Source: Atriophallophorus winterbourni (lineage: Eukaryota; Platyhelminthes; Trematoda; Plagiorchiida; Microphallidae). Taken from it: DNA of 64,000 bases. Under the pieces are notes generated by a model. The model made no database searches. It saw nothing but the letters and a program-made list of their open reading frames with translations, and was not told the DNA's origin. Within the stretch, counting starts at the first letter, position 1. Every line of letters starts with the position of its first letter. Below, piece by piece: positions 21,958-32,749 of the stretch. A program made the position numbers and the translations under genes. The DNA lies in the NCBI GenBank assembly GCA_013407085.1, contig JACCGJ010005539.1:1-64000 (forward strand), in the 5' to 3' direction.

Positions 21958-22756
21958 TGTGTCGCGTGCCCTGACGTTCATTGGTGTTCACATCCTGTTC
22001 CGCGTCATCGCACTCGTCTCGTGTTCTATATCACCTGCTCTATTCGTGCAGCATCCAATGACTGCCCTTTCTTTCACATTCTTGTTCACGAAGCATGCTC
22101 TCTATATCACTTGGCAACCACTTCAATTCGTGTGGTCGTATTGATTCTCTTGATCTCGCACTCATGTTTTGGCATCCATCTCTACTTCCCTATACCTTTT
22201 ATTCGTGGCAACCGCTTTCCATGCTCGTGCTGCGTTGTCGGATCACGAGAGCACCTAAATGTTCCGATCCATGTGTACAACACCTTTGTTGTTTTTTGAA
22301 CAGGCCTTTACTTTTGCACCGATTTTTGACGGAATTTTCAATTGTGTTTACCCGTGGTTTTCGTGTGTATCCTTTTTAGCATAAACAACTCGAGTCTATC
22401 AAGCACACGATCGTCTATGTGTCCCCCATTGAATTTCACACTGTTAGGCAATCTGGATCAAACGGTTCCTATTTGTCCGAGGGGTTCTAGGCTGTTGCCG
22501 TATACTTTCAATAACGTGGAATTGCGTATTGCTTTCTGTATGTTCAATTAGCAGCATGAGAGATGGATAGTATCTGGAAATTCTCATTCTTGCGTCTGGG
22601 AAAAATAATGATTTATAGCGTGATCGGTAAAACCAACGTCTTAGTTGTTGCCACGTTGTATCATCAATTACAACGGTATCTTGCGGTATCTTCAAACTTC
22701 ACATGGACTAAGCTTGGAGTGCACAAGAAAGTCTTCATCCACCATTTTATTTCTTT

Positions 22757-22862
22757 CCTCATATCTGTCTAGGCCTGGGCAACCTGATAGTATCTTAGCC
22801 CTCGTGCAGTCTGTGACTGTGCGGCACTTTGCCTGGATCAGGCTTGTGCTTTCATACTTCAT
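22757..22862 (-). repeat. R1 repeat, head only
   Basis: Reverse copy, well preserved: TGTCTAGGCCTGGGCAACCT and GCCTGGATCAGGCTTGTGCT. Confidence 0.85.
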
Positions 22863-23014
22863 CTAGGCGGTTCGAAAAATCGTCAACAAAGACTAAATTG
22901 TTTCGTCTTATGTTTGTTTATTAAAATTGTCTTGTACACGTCGAACTCAAAGATGTTCCGCAGCATAAGCTGTTACCCCAAAAGTCAACTTATTTTTTTA
23001 GCAGACTGTTACGG

Positions 23015-23195
23015 CTAATGGATGTATAAAATCACAAAATCTTAAACCGGGCAAAGTGCCGCACAGACAGATATACCGAGGCAAATATGGCATCGAAACG
23101 GCAACGTGATATCATTTGCAGCACACTACCGGTGGCAAACTAATTTCGCATGGTATTATTTACGCACTACATTAGTACTGCACGATTACACTTCT
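23015..23195 (+). repeat. R1 repeat with internal deletion
   Basis: GGGCAAAGTGCCGCACAGAC jumps directly to AGATATACCGAGG, losing about 50 bp of the middle; the tail is present. Confidence 0.75.
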
Positions 23196-23344
23196 ACCCA
23201 CTGGTATCCATTTTACGCCTAGTGGTGATCTTATGTTCGTCACCCATAGCTCTGATTTTGTATTTATGGTAAGCTTATCGTGCCAAATCGAAATACCACC
23301 AGAAGTGAGCTGCATACGGAAACTCGCTTGCGTACCAATGTAAT

Positions 23345-23450
23345 CTTTATCTTCATTCTCGTCTGCCTAGACCTAGCTATCCTGATGCTGCATCAGCCGT
23401 AATTCGTCTGATTCAGGTTTATGATTTCACTTAATTTTATCTCGCAGAGG
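23345..23450 (-). repeat. R1 repeat, decayed
   Basis: Reverse copy: CTCGTCTGCCTAGACCTAGC and GATTCAGGTTTATGATTTCA. Confidence 0.6.
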
Positions 23451-23451
23451 T

Positions 23452-23690
23452 ATGGTATGAAAGCACAAGCCTGATCCACCCAAAGTGCCGCACAGTCAGA
23501 GACTGCACGTGGGCGATATTAATGTGAGATTGCCCATGCCTAGATAGATACGAGAAATAGTGAATAAAGATGGTAGTTAGACTCCAGCGTGTTTCAGCAT
23601 GCAGCTCCAATACTCGTTACCAATCAATTTAACACGGTGTTAGCCGCACAGCACAAAGTACTCCACGATTGCACAGAGACCTACTCGTGT
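23452..23690 (+). repeat. R1 dispersed repeat, near full length
   Basis: GTATGAAAGCACAAGCCTGA through GTTTCAGCATGCAGCTCC to the tail. It abuts a reverse-orientation R1. Confidence 0.85.
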
Positions 23691-24279
23691 TCTACATGCT
23701 CAACGACTTTCCCATTACAAACCCTGTGTTTGTGAATTCACGAATTTGAGTTCAGCTAGAGTGCCGTTCCCCGAGTCAAGTTAGCCAAGGCAAGACAGAC
23801 ACTAAAAAGAATAATATGACAGCCTTGAATTTCGATCAAAAATGCTTTCAACGATCTGCAATATTAGCGGTTTATTCATGCATTCAGTTTACCAGCTTGC
23901 ATTTAGTTTGCTCGGTATAATTACCGCGAACACACTTCGTCTATGACCTAACATTTGAATTTCGATTAAACCCTCGGTTCTTAAATATTACTACCCACAT
24001 ATAGGCCGATGAAAAGCGCAAAACGTGGCCAATGTATCGTTTCGCTTACATCACACCACTAACGGTTTCATGCTGGTCGCCCTTATCGGGTGATACAGCG
24101 ACCTTAGATTCAGTACACCATGAAACCATAGTCGAACAAAGTTTATCTTTAGAGGCCCAACACCATTGCCATGCATTTCGTACATTTCAAATTTAGGTTC
24201 TAAAATTAGCCTCCTTATCCAAGAAAGTTCTATTCTCGCCTCACCTACTGCTTTGTGCCACGCTGAAACAAAGGATCGA

Positions 24280-24545
24280 TTCATTCATTCATTCAGCCCT
24301 CTCCGTGCCGGGTGGCACATGAGGCGAAGACAACTTCACGCTAGTGGTTCCGGTCTGTCGCTGCTTCCTTTGCCGTCTGCACCGTGAATCCTTGTGCATG
24401 TAGTTCGCGTTCCAACGTTCTGCGCCAAGTTTCCTTGGGCCGTCTCCTTTTTCGTTAACCTTGCGGATGCCAGTGCATGGCTACATTCGTATGCGAACTG
24501 GGATCCATCCGCCAAGGACGGTCCCAAGCCCGTCTGAGAAAGGAG
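24280..24545 (-). mobile_element. RTE-like LINE (family D) 3' fragment
   Basis: Closely matches 32063-32330, the C-terminal end and 3' tail of an RTE-like ORF, including GTGCCGGGTGGCACATGAGG and TTCCTTGGGCCGTC. On the minus strand it ends in (TGAA)n, as RTE-type LINEs often do. Confidence 0.82.
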
Positions 24546-25130
24546 GAGGGTTGGGCTTAGGGCTAGCAACTCTATCCCGTAAAACCTAAATTGCTACGGA
24601 AACGACGACAACAGATCCGTGGTTCGGTCAAAGGATCGATAATTGCTCCAAATTTGCCTGATCGATTGACGTTCATTTTTTCATTCTGGCACTCGATCGG
24701 TTTGATTTGACTTACGGTTGACAGCAGTTGTTAATCAAACACGTGATGTGCCAAAATTTGATAGAGACTTATATAGTAGAAAATAAAGAAATAATAAATA
24801 TTTTTGGCTCCGTTTATGGATGTTGCTCAGTTAGTAGTCGCAGAACTCACCGTTTTTCTTGTTTGAGGATATTGAAATTGTTCGGCTATTTGGCTTTACA
24901 TTTTACGGAATCACTTGAGTGTCGTTGGTGCGCGATTCTGGGAGTCTCGTCTATGACCGGCGTACTCCTGAAATTTGTCTAATAAATGTAAGACTGAAAA
25001 TTCAAGTTGCACGCGAGCAATTTCGTGGTTAACCTTACTAAGTTCGATACATGTACGATTTTATAATGCTACATCGTGGACCAACCTCTCTAAATAAACC
25101 TACAGGACTTTAACAATCTCAGTATTTAAA
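24546..25130. other. No gene recognised
   Basis: I see no supported ORF or repeat in this stretch. Confidence 0.5.
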
Positions 25131-25397
25131 AATAAACAAAGTTATACTTGTAAGCTCCTGTTCAATAAGGTTCATACAATGAACCATGAGGTTCAAATAC
25201 ACGATCAGAAAGTGGTTCTCGGCTTACTGTCTTCACTTGATGACGGTTAACACCCAGAAACCGGCTGTCGTAAGTGATGGTGATTTGAGCACGACAATAT
25301 ATTGGTCTTTTATAAGCGCTTCGATTGCTTGACCAGGAAACACTGCGATGCTGTATTTGAACCGTATTCAACAGAGGCATACAAGTATAACTTTGTT
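25131..25397. repeat. Inverted-repeat unit of an HHR/PLE-type element
   Basis: The arms near 25132-25165 (AAACAAAGTTATACTTGTAA...) and 25364-25397 (...TACAAGTATAACTTTGTTT) are reverse complements with about 30 of 34 matches. A decayed hammerhead (25231-25275) lies between them. A partly inverted duplicate terminal repeat is a known PLE feature; the link to PLE is inferred. Confidence 0.75.
25231..25275 (+). ncRNA. Decayed hammerhead ribozyme
   Basis: CTTCAC then TTGATGA (consensus CTGATGA), a weak stem II, and GAAACCGG. The stem I partner is lost. Relic. Confidence 0.65.
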
Positions 25398-25444
25398 TAG
25401 CACTCTACCACTGTTTCGAAGCTCATTGAACCCGATCTTACTGT

Positions 25445-25490
25445 CTTCACCTGAGGACTGCAAACAACCGGAAACCGGTGGTAGTGTGTG
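25445..25490 (+). ncRNA. Decayed hammerhead ribozyme, next unit
   Basis: CTTCAC then CTGAGGA (core mutated), AAACA loop, GAAACCGGTG. It lies ~215 bp after the previous hammerhead, i.e. one unit length, which points to a tandem dimer. Confidence 0.7.
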
Positions 25491-25559
25491 ATGGAAATAC
25501 ATGCAAACAAGGACTTTTCGAGACCATACCTTTTTACTCCTTCGCATAACCTTTGCTAG

Positions 25560-26560
25560 GCAACTGAGCATGGTATAGAAGAGTTGAAGAATCTAATGCC
25601 TCAACTCAAAATAAACCAAATATTAAGAAGCTCGTTTGCATACATTTCCATCACAACCTGAACCTGTTTAAACGAACCATATCTTTTATATTCTTCATGG
25701 AATCCAGTTTTCTGCAGCTCTTGACGAACAGTTTTTGTATAAAGTGGTTTCTAGGTGTTCAATAAAGTGATTCAGCACTCCAACATCTTTATTCTTGCGA
25801 TCCTCTTGAACAATTCGATCTAAAGTCTGGCCATCCTTTTGAGATAACTTTTGGCATATATTACCCGTTCAATACAAAGGGAATTCGATATATATCTGGA
25901 AATGTTATCCTTGAGAATCTACTTAAAATAGCAGATCAGTTGACCCAGACGGGGTCAATGCAATGGCACGGAACGTTTGTGCCCCATGGATCATCTAATT
26001 TTTTGAAATTTAGATTCAACTTTTATCTTGCTGCTGAGATCCGTTTATGGTTGGAAAAGCAGTTAGAATTACACCAGTGCTGAAAATGTCTGCAGGAAAT
26101 TTCCTTAAGAGAGGTTTCCGTCGCCGGTTTTCCAAATCCTAGAGAACAGTTCTTGATCGCCTGCATAAGATACAACCTGAGAAGGATATGATTCAATTCG
26201 CATACCGGAAGCAATGCTCTAAGGTTGACACCATTGTATTTTAATTCACAGAATCTCGAATCGGAATTTTACCAGAGCTCGACTCCGGATCATTAGTTGT
26301 CAAGTTCTGCTTTCTTGACAAAACGAATACATTTGGTTCTATTGATCGTAGCCATTTTTAATAAAGCTTTTGATTGGTTTACTTTTAGCCAGATCTGTGC
26401 TTTACTGAATACGCCTTCCTTCTCTTCCTTGAGACAGTAATTTTCGAAGCGCCAATCATTCGGCCAGTTTCTTGTAAATCAACACCTACCTTAACTGCAC
26501 TAGGAATTTTGCTTTTCTGGAAATCCGAGAGTCTATTAATTTTAACTATCCGTAAAACAT
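25560..26560 (+). mobile_element. Very decayed region with possible RT relic
   Basis: Around 26170-26400 the plus strand reads FAYRKQCSKVDTIVF and later DKTNTFGSIDRSHF, recalling the QFAYRxxRSTxDA...FxxIDR pattern of some non-LTR RTs. Stops and frameshifts are frequent. Weak call; the rest is unrecognised. Confidence 0.3.
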
Positions 26561-26934
26561 TTATTTTATGTATAAAAATATACGGTTAAAGAGGCCAAAC
26601 AAACAAAAACATCTTTTAGTTGTGTTTTGTCCCAGTTTTCGAAAGACCTGTATAGCTTTGTTTTAGTCGATCACTTTTGCCTGATACATACAGGCTTTGC
26701 TGAATCATTTGAAATCTCCGTATTTGTCAACCGAGTCTACGATTCTATTTCACTTTACTTTCCCTATAGATTAGGTCACGTGCGCGTGATATTGCTAAAT
26801 GAAAAATTCATAGTTAAGTTGTACCGGAAAATGGAAGCTGTTCCGAATATTTGAGAATACTTAGATTTTTTCTCTGTTTTCACCTTTTATTCATGTTCAC
26901 ATAAATAAGCGTATAACGCCGCGTTCGGGTAGAG

Positions 26935-27270
26935 CTAAGAGCCCTCTTTATGATCAGTCGGAATAATATAGCACTTGCTCTTGACCGCTCACTTTGGATG
27001 CATTGTGTAAAGCGTCGTCTGCAAGCTGGGGAGGAGCAGATACAGCTCTTGGCTGCTGAACGCAGATTACGCCGCCGGCGTTTAACTGACGCCTTACAAC
27101 ATAGTTCTGACTATCGTTGCAAGCGTTGCAGGAGAGATTGTTCCTTCCGAATCGGACTGTTTAGTCATTCAAAAAGCTGTAGAACGTGAAACAAATCATA
27201 CGTTTGTGATGTACATCCATGGTCGACATCGACCGAAGGAGGCCAACAACAACATAATACCCCTGGGATT
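26935..27270 (+). mobile_element. Family E LINE 3' end with C-terminal C2H2 finger
   Basis: The open stretch 26950-27189 reads DRSLWMHCV, a basic segment, then YRCKRCRRDCSFRIGLFSHS: a C-x2-C...H finger found at the C-terminus of one animal LINE group. The stop is followed by the shared 3' end (TGTACATCCATGGTCGACAT, GAGGCCAACA). Confidence 0.78.
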
Positions 27271-27319
27271 ATAAAAACAATCGATGAATCCTTATTCATC
27301 TGAAATTAAATTTTCCGCT

Positions 27320-27360
27320 CTCCACCTGATGATGGCAAACAGACAAACCGGCTCTGGACT
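27320..27360 (+). ncRNA. Hammerhead ribozyme relic
   Basis: CTCCAC, perfect CTGATGA, stem II region TGGC-AAACA-GACA, then AAACCGG (GAAA degraded to CAAA). Stem I keeps partial pairing to CTGGAC. Probably inactive. Confidence 0.65.
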
Positions 27361-27732
27361 ATAAGCGCGGGAAATGTGGGCACCACAATACATTAGCAAA
27401 TATTTTTGTTCATCGGGCTAAAAGAACCAAGGGTTCCTTGGTGTTGGGTCTCGTTTTAAGCAATACTATATCGGTTTCAATACCGTCCGTACGAATATAT
27501 GTTACGTTGATTTCTTGTCGCTAGTTTACATTTACTAATCCTCAGCAGGTCCTCGCAGTGTCGGCAACCACGTGCTTCACGTGAGAAACCCTCACATGTC
27601 AGTTGTGATCAGGTCAACGGAGTGCAGATGATATTGATTATTTTTCTAGAACGAAACCGTTTCAGTACAATTAGGTAGAATCACGCTTGAATTAAAACAA
27701 AACAGTGCTATTACTCAATCGTGAATAACCTC

Positions 27733-28005
27733 GTGGGGTGTGTGTGACGGAAAAGCATGCAAATGAATATTTTGGTTCATGGTTATGGGTTCAACCCCAT
27801 TAAACATGTGTTTGGACACATGCTTTGAACAGGTTGGTCGTACCAGCCTTATCCAACAGTGGCATACAAGCGCTCCTTGTTTACCATTCCTCCACTGTTT
27901 CAAGCGCATACGGATCCTGATCTTACTGTCCCTACCTGATGAGTGCAAACAGCACGAAACCGGTCGTGGGGTGTGTGACGGAAAAGCATGCAAATGAATA
28001 TTTTG
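27733..28005 (+). mobile_element. Self-cleaving-ribozyme retroelement, ~233-bp unit, with 12-bp TSD
   Basis: The insert lies between identical 12-mers GTGAATAACCTC at 27721-27732 and 28006-28017, with unlike bases outside, so the ends are exact. It starts with GTGGGGTGTG, the first bases after the predicted hammerhead cleavage site. It runs one 233-bp unit to a complete hammerhead and then repeats its first ~40 bp (27966-28005). A near-consensus Pol III B box (GGTTCAACCCC, 27788-27798) and a hairpin CATGTG/CACATG lie inside. No ORF. The architecture resembles Sm-alpha-type and PLE-associated HHR repeats. Confidence 0.9.
27930..27971 (+). ncRNA. Intact type I hammerhead ribozyme
   Basis: Stem I pairs CCCTAC (27930-27935) with GTGGGG (27966-27971). 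Core CTGATGA is at 27936-27942. Stem II is GTGC-AAACA-GCAC (27943-27955), then GAAA (27956-27959). Stem III is the palindrome ACCGGT, too short to fold alone, so a dimeric form is likely, as in other minimal hammerheads. The cleavage triplet is GTC, between 27965 and 27966. All conserved core bases are present. Confidence 0.9.
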
Positions 28006-28529
28006 GTGAATAACCTCTGTTCAGCGTTCTCCGCTAATTGAATTTGCTATTATTTCAATGTAAATACCGAACAACAACAATTCAAATCGTGACGTGCGTT
28101 TTGATTAATTTTGAGCTCCGATATTTTTGGATATAACTTTCATAGTTTTCATCCGATCATTTTGATTTTTGCATATCTATTTTAAAGTTTGTAACGACGG
28201 ATCGACTCATACAAAAATTACCCATCTACGACGTCTCGTTCTTTGTGTGCGTCACCCACGGATTTTCTGCAGTTCGTTCGATTATTTGAATCGATTTTGT
28301 ATTTCTGCTGTTAGATCAACCCACCCGCGTTTACCTCTGTCGTGAACTACTCGGAGAAATACTCAACGTTGAATCAATTTCACGCCAATATTCTCAACAG
28401 GAGGCTGACAAATTCGCGGCTAAATCGGGTGACGAAATATTCCTACAACTCGTCACTTTCCGTCAACTCCACACAATAAGACACAAACGAACCCCAGCCG
28501 TATCGAATTATGTGTTATAATTTGTACTT

Positions 28530-28772
28530 TTGGTTAACCCCGTTAACATGAAACGATCTGATGTTCGCGAAACATGCATCTTATGCAAGAAAGTCGTGAG
28601 TGTTAAGGTCAAATCTGTCACGTGTCGCAATTGTTCCCACACGTGTCACATAAATTGTGACAAATCGTTGATCCCGGAGCAGATATCGATCCTGAATGAT
28701 GAAACCATGCCTGCTGTATTCTACGTGTGTACAAATTGTCGAACTAAACCAAACGCAGATTTAACTGCTTGA
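28530..28772 (+). pseudogene. Family B ORF1 N-terminal zinc-finger segment
   Basis: 80 codons from ATG 28530: CILCKKVVSVKVKSVTCRNC, HTCHINCDKS and FYVCTNCRTK, a PHD-like Cys/His arrangement like that of family A ORF1. A stop at 28770 and several frame changes break the rest of ORF1 (pieces to 30011). Confidence 0.75.
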
Positions 28773-30109
28773 ACAAGTGTACAGCAAAGCAACCTTTGAT
28801 GATCCGATGCTGAGCTTAGAGCTCGGCATACAAACGTTGATGGCATCGGTGGAGAATCTGGGCACCGCTCAGACTACTCAGTTTTCCCGTATAGGTTTCG
28901 ATAAATCGGAAATCACTGACGGTGATGCCAGTCAGATAAAAGCTGCATCTTCGCTGATAATTGAACACGAAGGTTCAGCTGTTGCAAATGTGCCAGAGAG
29001 TTTTGAAGTACGTTCTTTTCATCAAGACAAATGCGACTGTAAAAGGCTCATCTCCCCAATACTTCCATGGCCCGCAAAAATTTACGGAGCCTAAGCCACC
29101 TGTTCATCTGAAGGTTAAGCTAAAAACCCCAGGTTCAAATCGAAAAGTCACGGTGTAACATACTACTAAAGTGGACGCCATAGAAAATCGGTCCAAGGCA
29201 GTTGAAACGTCCCGCAACCAGCGAAAGCGACAGGCACACAGTGTATATTCGCTTCATGGACTAAATGTGATTTGCACCAATGTAAAGGAAACGAGTGCCA
29301 CTTTACTAGGGGACAGGCTAAAGCACGATAAAGTAGAATGGAGAAAGTTGTTCAGCAGTATGGACTTGGAGCCAGTTGAAACTATCATTGATACGACCCA
29401 ATCGTTTACCTACTTCCTCCAATTTGCATCCGTCAAGACTGTTTAAAATCACAGTCAACTCTGAAAGGGATCTAGAAAACATCTTGTTATCTGCTTTGTT
29501 CTTGCGTTCGGAGACCACTGCAAGGATCTTCGCTGATGTGCCCTAGTGAGAAACAGCCCGAAACGCTCAGCAACAAACCCAAACGAAGCAAGGGTATGAT
29601 CGAAGTTTAATCCTTTTGTGAGTCCCATGAACTGATGAAGCAACTGATAAAGCAGTGTGGCGCAAACACGATCAGCTACAATGGAGATTCATCGGTGATA
29701 TACTTGGCTTCCTTAATGTAGCTGCGACAGACACGTTCCGCATCCCCAAATCTACGAATTGCGAGGGCATCGGTCATAAGCCCCTTAAAATAACGTTCTT
29801 GCGTAAAGATATGTTGAACACGTTCAAAACTAGTTGGGAACATGGCCGGAGACTAATGCCACGAGAAATTAGACTAAGCGCATCGAAACTTCATATGGGA
29901 AAGATAGATGCACCACAAAGTCCAATAGAAACACTACCAAGTCAATCAGTAGTTGACGTGTCAGAAACAAATGCAGCCGACACCATAGATAACTGTATTA
30001 CAGCAGTATAACCCCAAAATGATCAGGCATCCTTGCAAGCATAAAACCTTCAAATGCCGACTCTGGAGGGATGCGCCTAACATATATTCAGCACTCCGCA
30101 AGCCTTCTT

Positions 30110-31370
30110 TCCCACACCACATTCTTGTTGAGAAAAACTACAATAAAATGCCTCTGCACCAACGCAAAATGCCTGCGAAACAAAATCGGTGAACTGCGTG
30201 CCGTTTTTCTGAATTGTTCACAAGACATCATCACCGTAACGACTCACCAAACAAATAGTGAACTAGAATTACCCGAGAGAGTAGTATATCGCCGACCGTC
30301 TGCATAGGAAACTTACAATCTGGCACTTCTCGACCGAATTCGTATGGTTACTTCCATATTCACTTGTGGATATTTAATTATGGGTGACTTCAATTTACCG
30401 AATCTGCAGAGCATTACCATTCACCCAGAACACTCCCTCGAACGCGCATTCAGTGAATTGTTAGACGATAATCCTTTTTATAACCGCATTGCATGTAATA
30501 CCCGATATTGCGGAACCGATGTACCTACACTCATGGATCTCGTTCTGACAAGCAATGAACACGACATTTATAACGTTGCTGACGAAAGGCCATTGGGACT
30601 AAGTGAAAACGTCGTCATTCAGTTTAACTATCTATTTGAAGCTGTAAGAACAAATGATGCCCGTAAAACAGTTGGGCGGATCAACACTATGGCGTCGAGT
30701 GGTGCTCTGAGAAACACGACTAACTGCCAACCGGAAACCAGTAACGTACATGAGTTTTGGATATGGCTAATATCTAATCTCAAGAATTCAATCGAAGTGA
30801 GCTCTGAATTTGTCATCAGTAACTCAAATTTAAATTAAGAAGCCGAACTCGTAAGTTGTTAAATGTACGAAACATTGCTTGGCGACACCTTCTGCAAAGC
30901 CCATCATTGGAGACCTGGGAAACATGCCGTTCATTGCGGAACAAAGTAAACAAATTTGTCATCCAAGAGAAGTTGTACTTCCAACAACAGATATCACGTA
31001 TGTTGGACATCAACCCCAAAATACTTTATTGTATGGTTAACGATCAAGCGAAGGTGAAACCTGGAGTTATGTCCGTTAACACGTCAGCTGGACCAACAAC
31101 AGCTGCATCAGAAACTGCTGAAGCTTTAGTCACATTTTATTCATCTGTATTCAGCCCGAAAGAGAACATGCAATTTACATCAACCATGGTTGCCATGAGT
31201 GAAATAAATGTCACATCGAAACGCGTCCTCCTGGGGCCGATGGAATAATCCCGCTAATATTGAAACAATATGCGAATTTGTTATACAAACAACTCACTTA
31301 TCTGTTCAAACAAACACTGGCAAATGGAGTGATTCCAACAGATTGGAAACGCGGAATTATTTCTCTTATT
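30110..31370 (+). pseudogene. Family B ORF2: endonuclease and RT N-terminal part, broken
   Basis: Pieces read LCTNAKCLRNKIGELRA, LIMGDFNLPNLQ, VPTLMDLVLTSNE and LGLSENVVIQF (catalytic SDH lost to SEN). The linker then follows (TRKLLNVRNIAWRHLL, NPKILYCMVNDQAKVKPG). It parallels residues 87-325 of the intact minus-strand copy. Stops and frame changes at 30307, 30838 and 31248. Confidence 0.8.
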
Positions 31371-31375
31371 TTTAG

Positions 31376-31592
31376 CACGTTGAGTGCGATACGACCCACC
31401 GTTGGGTCGTGACCGATATCTTTGTGCTGCGAAGCGACCAACTGGTGGATCGCTTTAGAAAATCTTAGAGAATATTTAAAAACAACATATAAAATACTCT
31501 TTGTGTTATTTTCTTTCCAGACGATGTCGATAATTTGATATAAAGTGTTGAACTTATAGAAAATGGCAGTTTCCGCCATCGCATTCAACGTG
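31376..31592. mobile_element. 217-bp TIR element (MITE-like)
   Basis: The ends CACGTTGAGTGCGAT (31376-31390) and ATCGCATTCAACGTG (31578-31592) are inverted repeats with one mismatch. It interrupts the family B RT between LIF and NYRPVT. Internal hairpins include CGACCCACCGTTGGGTCG. No clear TSD and no ORF; the superfamily is not assigned. Confidence 0.7.
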
Positions 31593-31619
31593 TTTCCACC
31601 TTTAACACGATCTGTCTAA

Positions 31620-32060
31620 TTACCGACCCGTTACTCTGTTACATGTGATTTCAAATTACTTGAGCGTCTCATTTTTGACGATCTAATGAAACATTTCGAA
31701 AATACTCAGTTGCTTTCGAGGAAACAGCATGGATTTAGACGGAATTATTCCTGTTTATCTGGATGATTGGACACAGGCTTTAGATAAAGAGCTAGCAATT
31801 TACGCCTGTTATCTGGATATCTCCAAATAATTTGATCGCGTTAACCATAGCCTACTATTGCGTAAGCTTGAAAGTCTTTGTATCACTGGAAATTTGTTGA
31901 ATTGGCTAAATGAATACCTAACAAATCGCACTACTCAGGTGCGTGTTGACCGTGCATTATCAAAACCAATCACAACAACTAGCGGATTTCCTCAATGTTC
32001 AGTCCTTGGTTCAATCCTCGCTCTGGCTTATGTCACTGGAATATCTGAGCTGGTTCGGTA
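31620..32060 (+). pseudogene. Family B RT palm segment
   Basis: Reads PVTLLHV, ENTQLLSRKQHGF, CYLDISK then a stop in motif A, FDRVNHSLLLRKLESL and SGFPQCSVLGSILALAYV (motif B). The frame is cut by the RTE-like insertion before the FADD box. Confidence 0.75.
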
Positions 32061-32062
32061 GT

Positions 32063-32690
32063 TCACTCACTCACTCAGTCCTCTCCGTGCCGGGTGGCAC
32101 ATGAGGCGAAGACAACTTCACGCCGGTGGTTCCGGTTTGCCGCTGCTTCCGTTGCCGTCTGCACCGTGAATCCTTGTGCATGTAGTTTGCGTTCCAACGT
32201 TCTGCGCCAAGTTTCCTTGGGCCGTCCCCTTTTTCGTTTACCTTGCGTACGCCAGTGAATGGCTACCTTCGTATGCGAACTGGGATCCATCCTGCAGACA
32301 TGACCGAACCATCTCCACCGTCGTCTTTTGACTACGGTAGATACCACCTCCAGACCAGTTTTTCGCAGGAGCTCTTCATTCGAAATGGTGTGTGGCCAAA
32401 AAATCCGTAGAATCCTTCTCAAGCACTTAGTTTGAAACACGTTCATTCTGCGCTCAATGGCAGTGGTCGTCTTCCAGCATTCCGATGCATACAGCAACAC
32501 ACTCAGAACGTTGCTCTTGAAGAGTCTGATCTTCATGTTAATGCTGAGAGCGGAGGATTTCCAAATGGAATTCTGCATGCAGAATGCTTGGTTCGCCTTC
32601 CCGATCCTTCTCCTGACCTCATCTTCACAGTCACCATTTACAGTCAGTTTGCTCACACGTCCTTGAAATTGCAGTGAAGAAAAAGATTTG
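32063..32690 (-). mobile_element. RTE-like LINE (family D) C-terminal fragment
   Basis: 193 open minus-strand codons (32656-32075): RRRIGKANQAFCMQNSIWKS, VLLYASECWKTT, FQTKCLRRILRIFWPHTISN, RRRWRWFGHVCRM and GKRKRGRPKETWRRTLE. This is the post-RT region typical of RTE-like LINEs in flatworms. Its minus-strand 3' end is (GTGA)n. It is 5'-truncated, lies in reverse inside family B, and is better preserved than its host, so it is younger. Confidence 0.88.
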
Positions 32691-32749
32691 TGTGCCTGGA
32701 TATGCTCCCGTTTAAAAACCTCACTTCAAACTAACTAAAAATGCAACAC

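Larger units (their letters stand above)
21944..24279. other. AdipoR 3' flank with R1 repeats, no other gene
   Basis: The first part is presumably the AdipoR 3' UTR; I could not pick a poly(A) signal with confidence. Apart from four R1 copies I recognise nothing. Confidence 0.55.

Noticed and set aside
22021..22379. Overlapping Leu/Phe-rich ORFs after AdipoR
   Set aside because: Several frames are open together in T-rich sequence; no conserved motif. Probably 3' UTR or flank.
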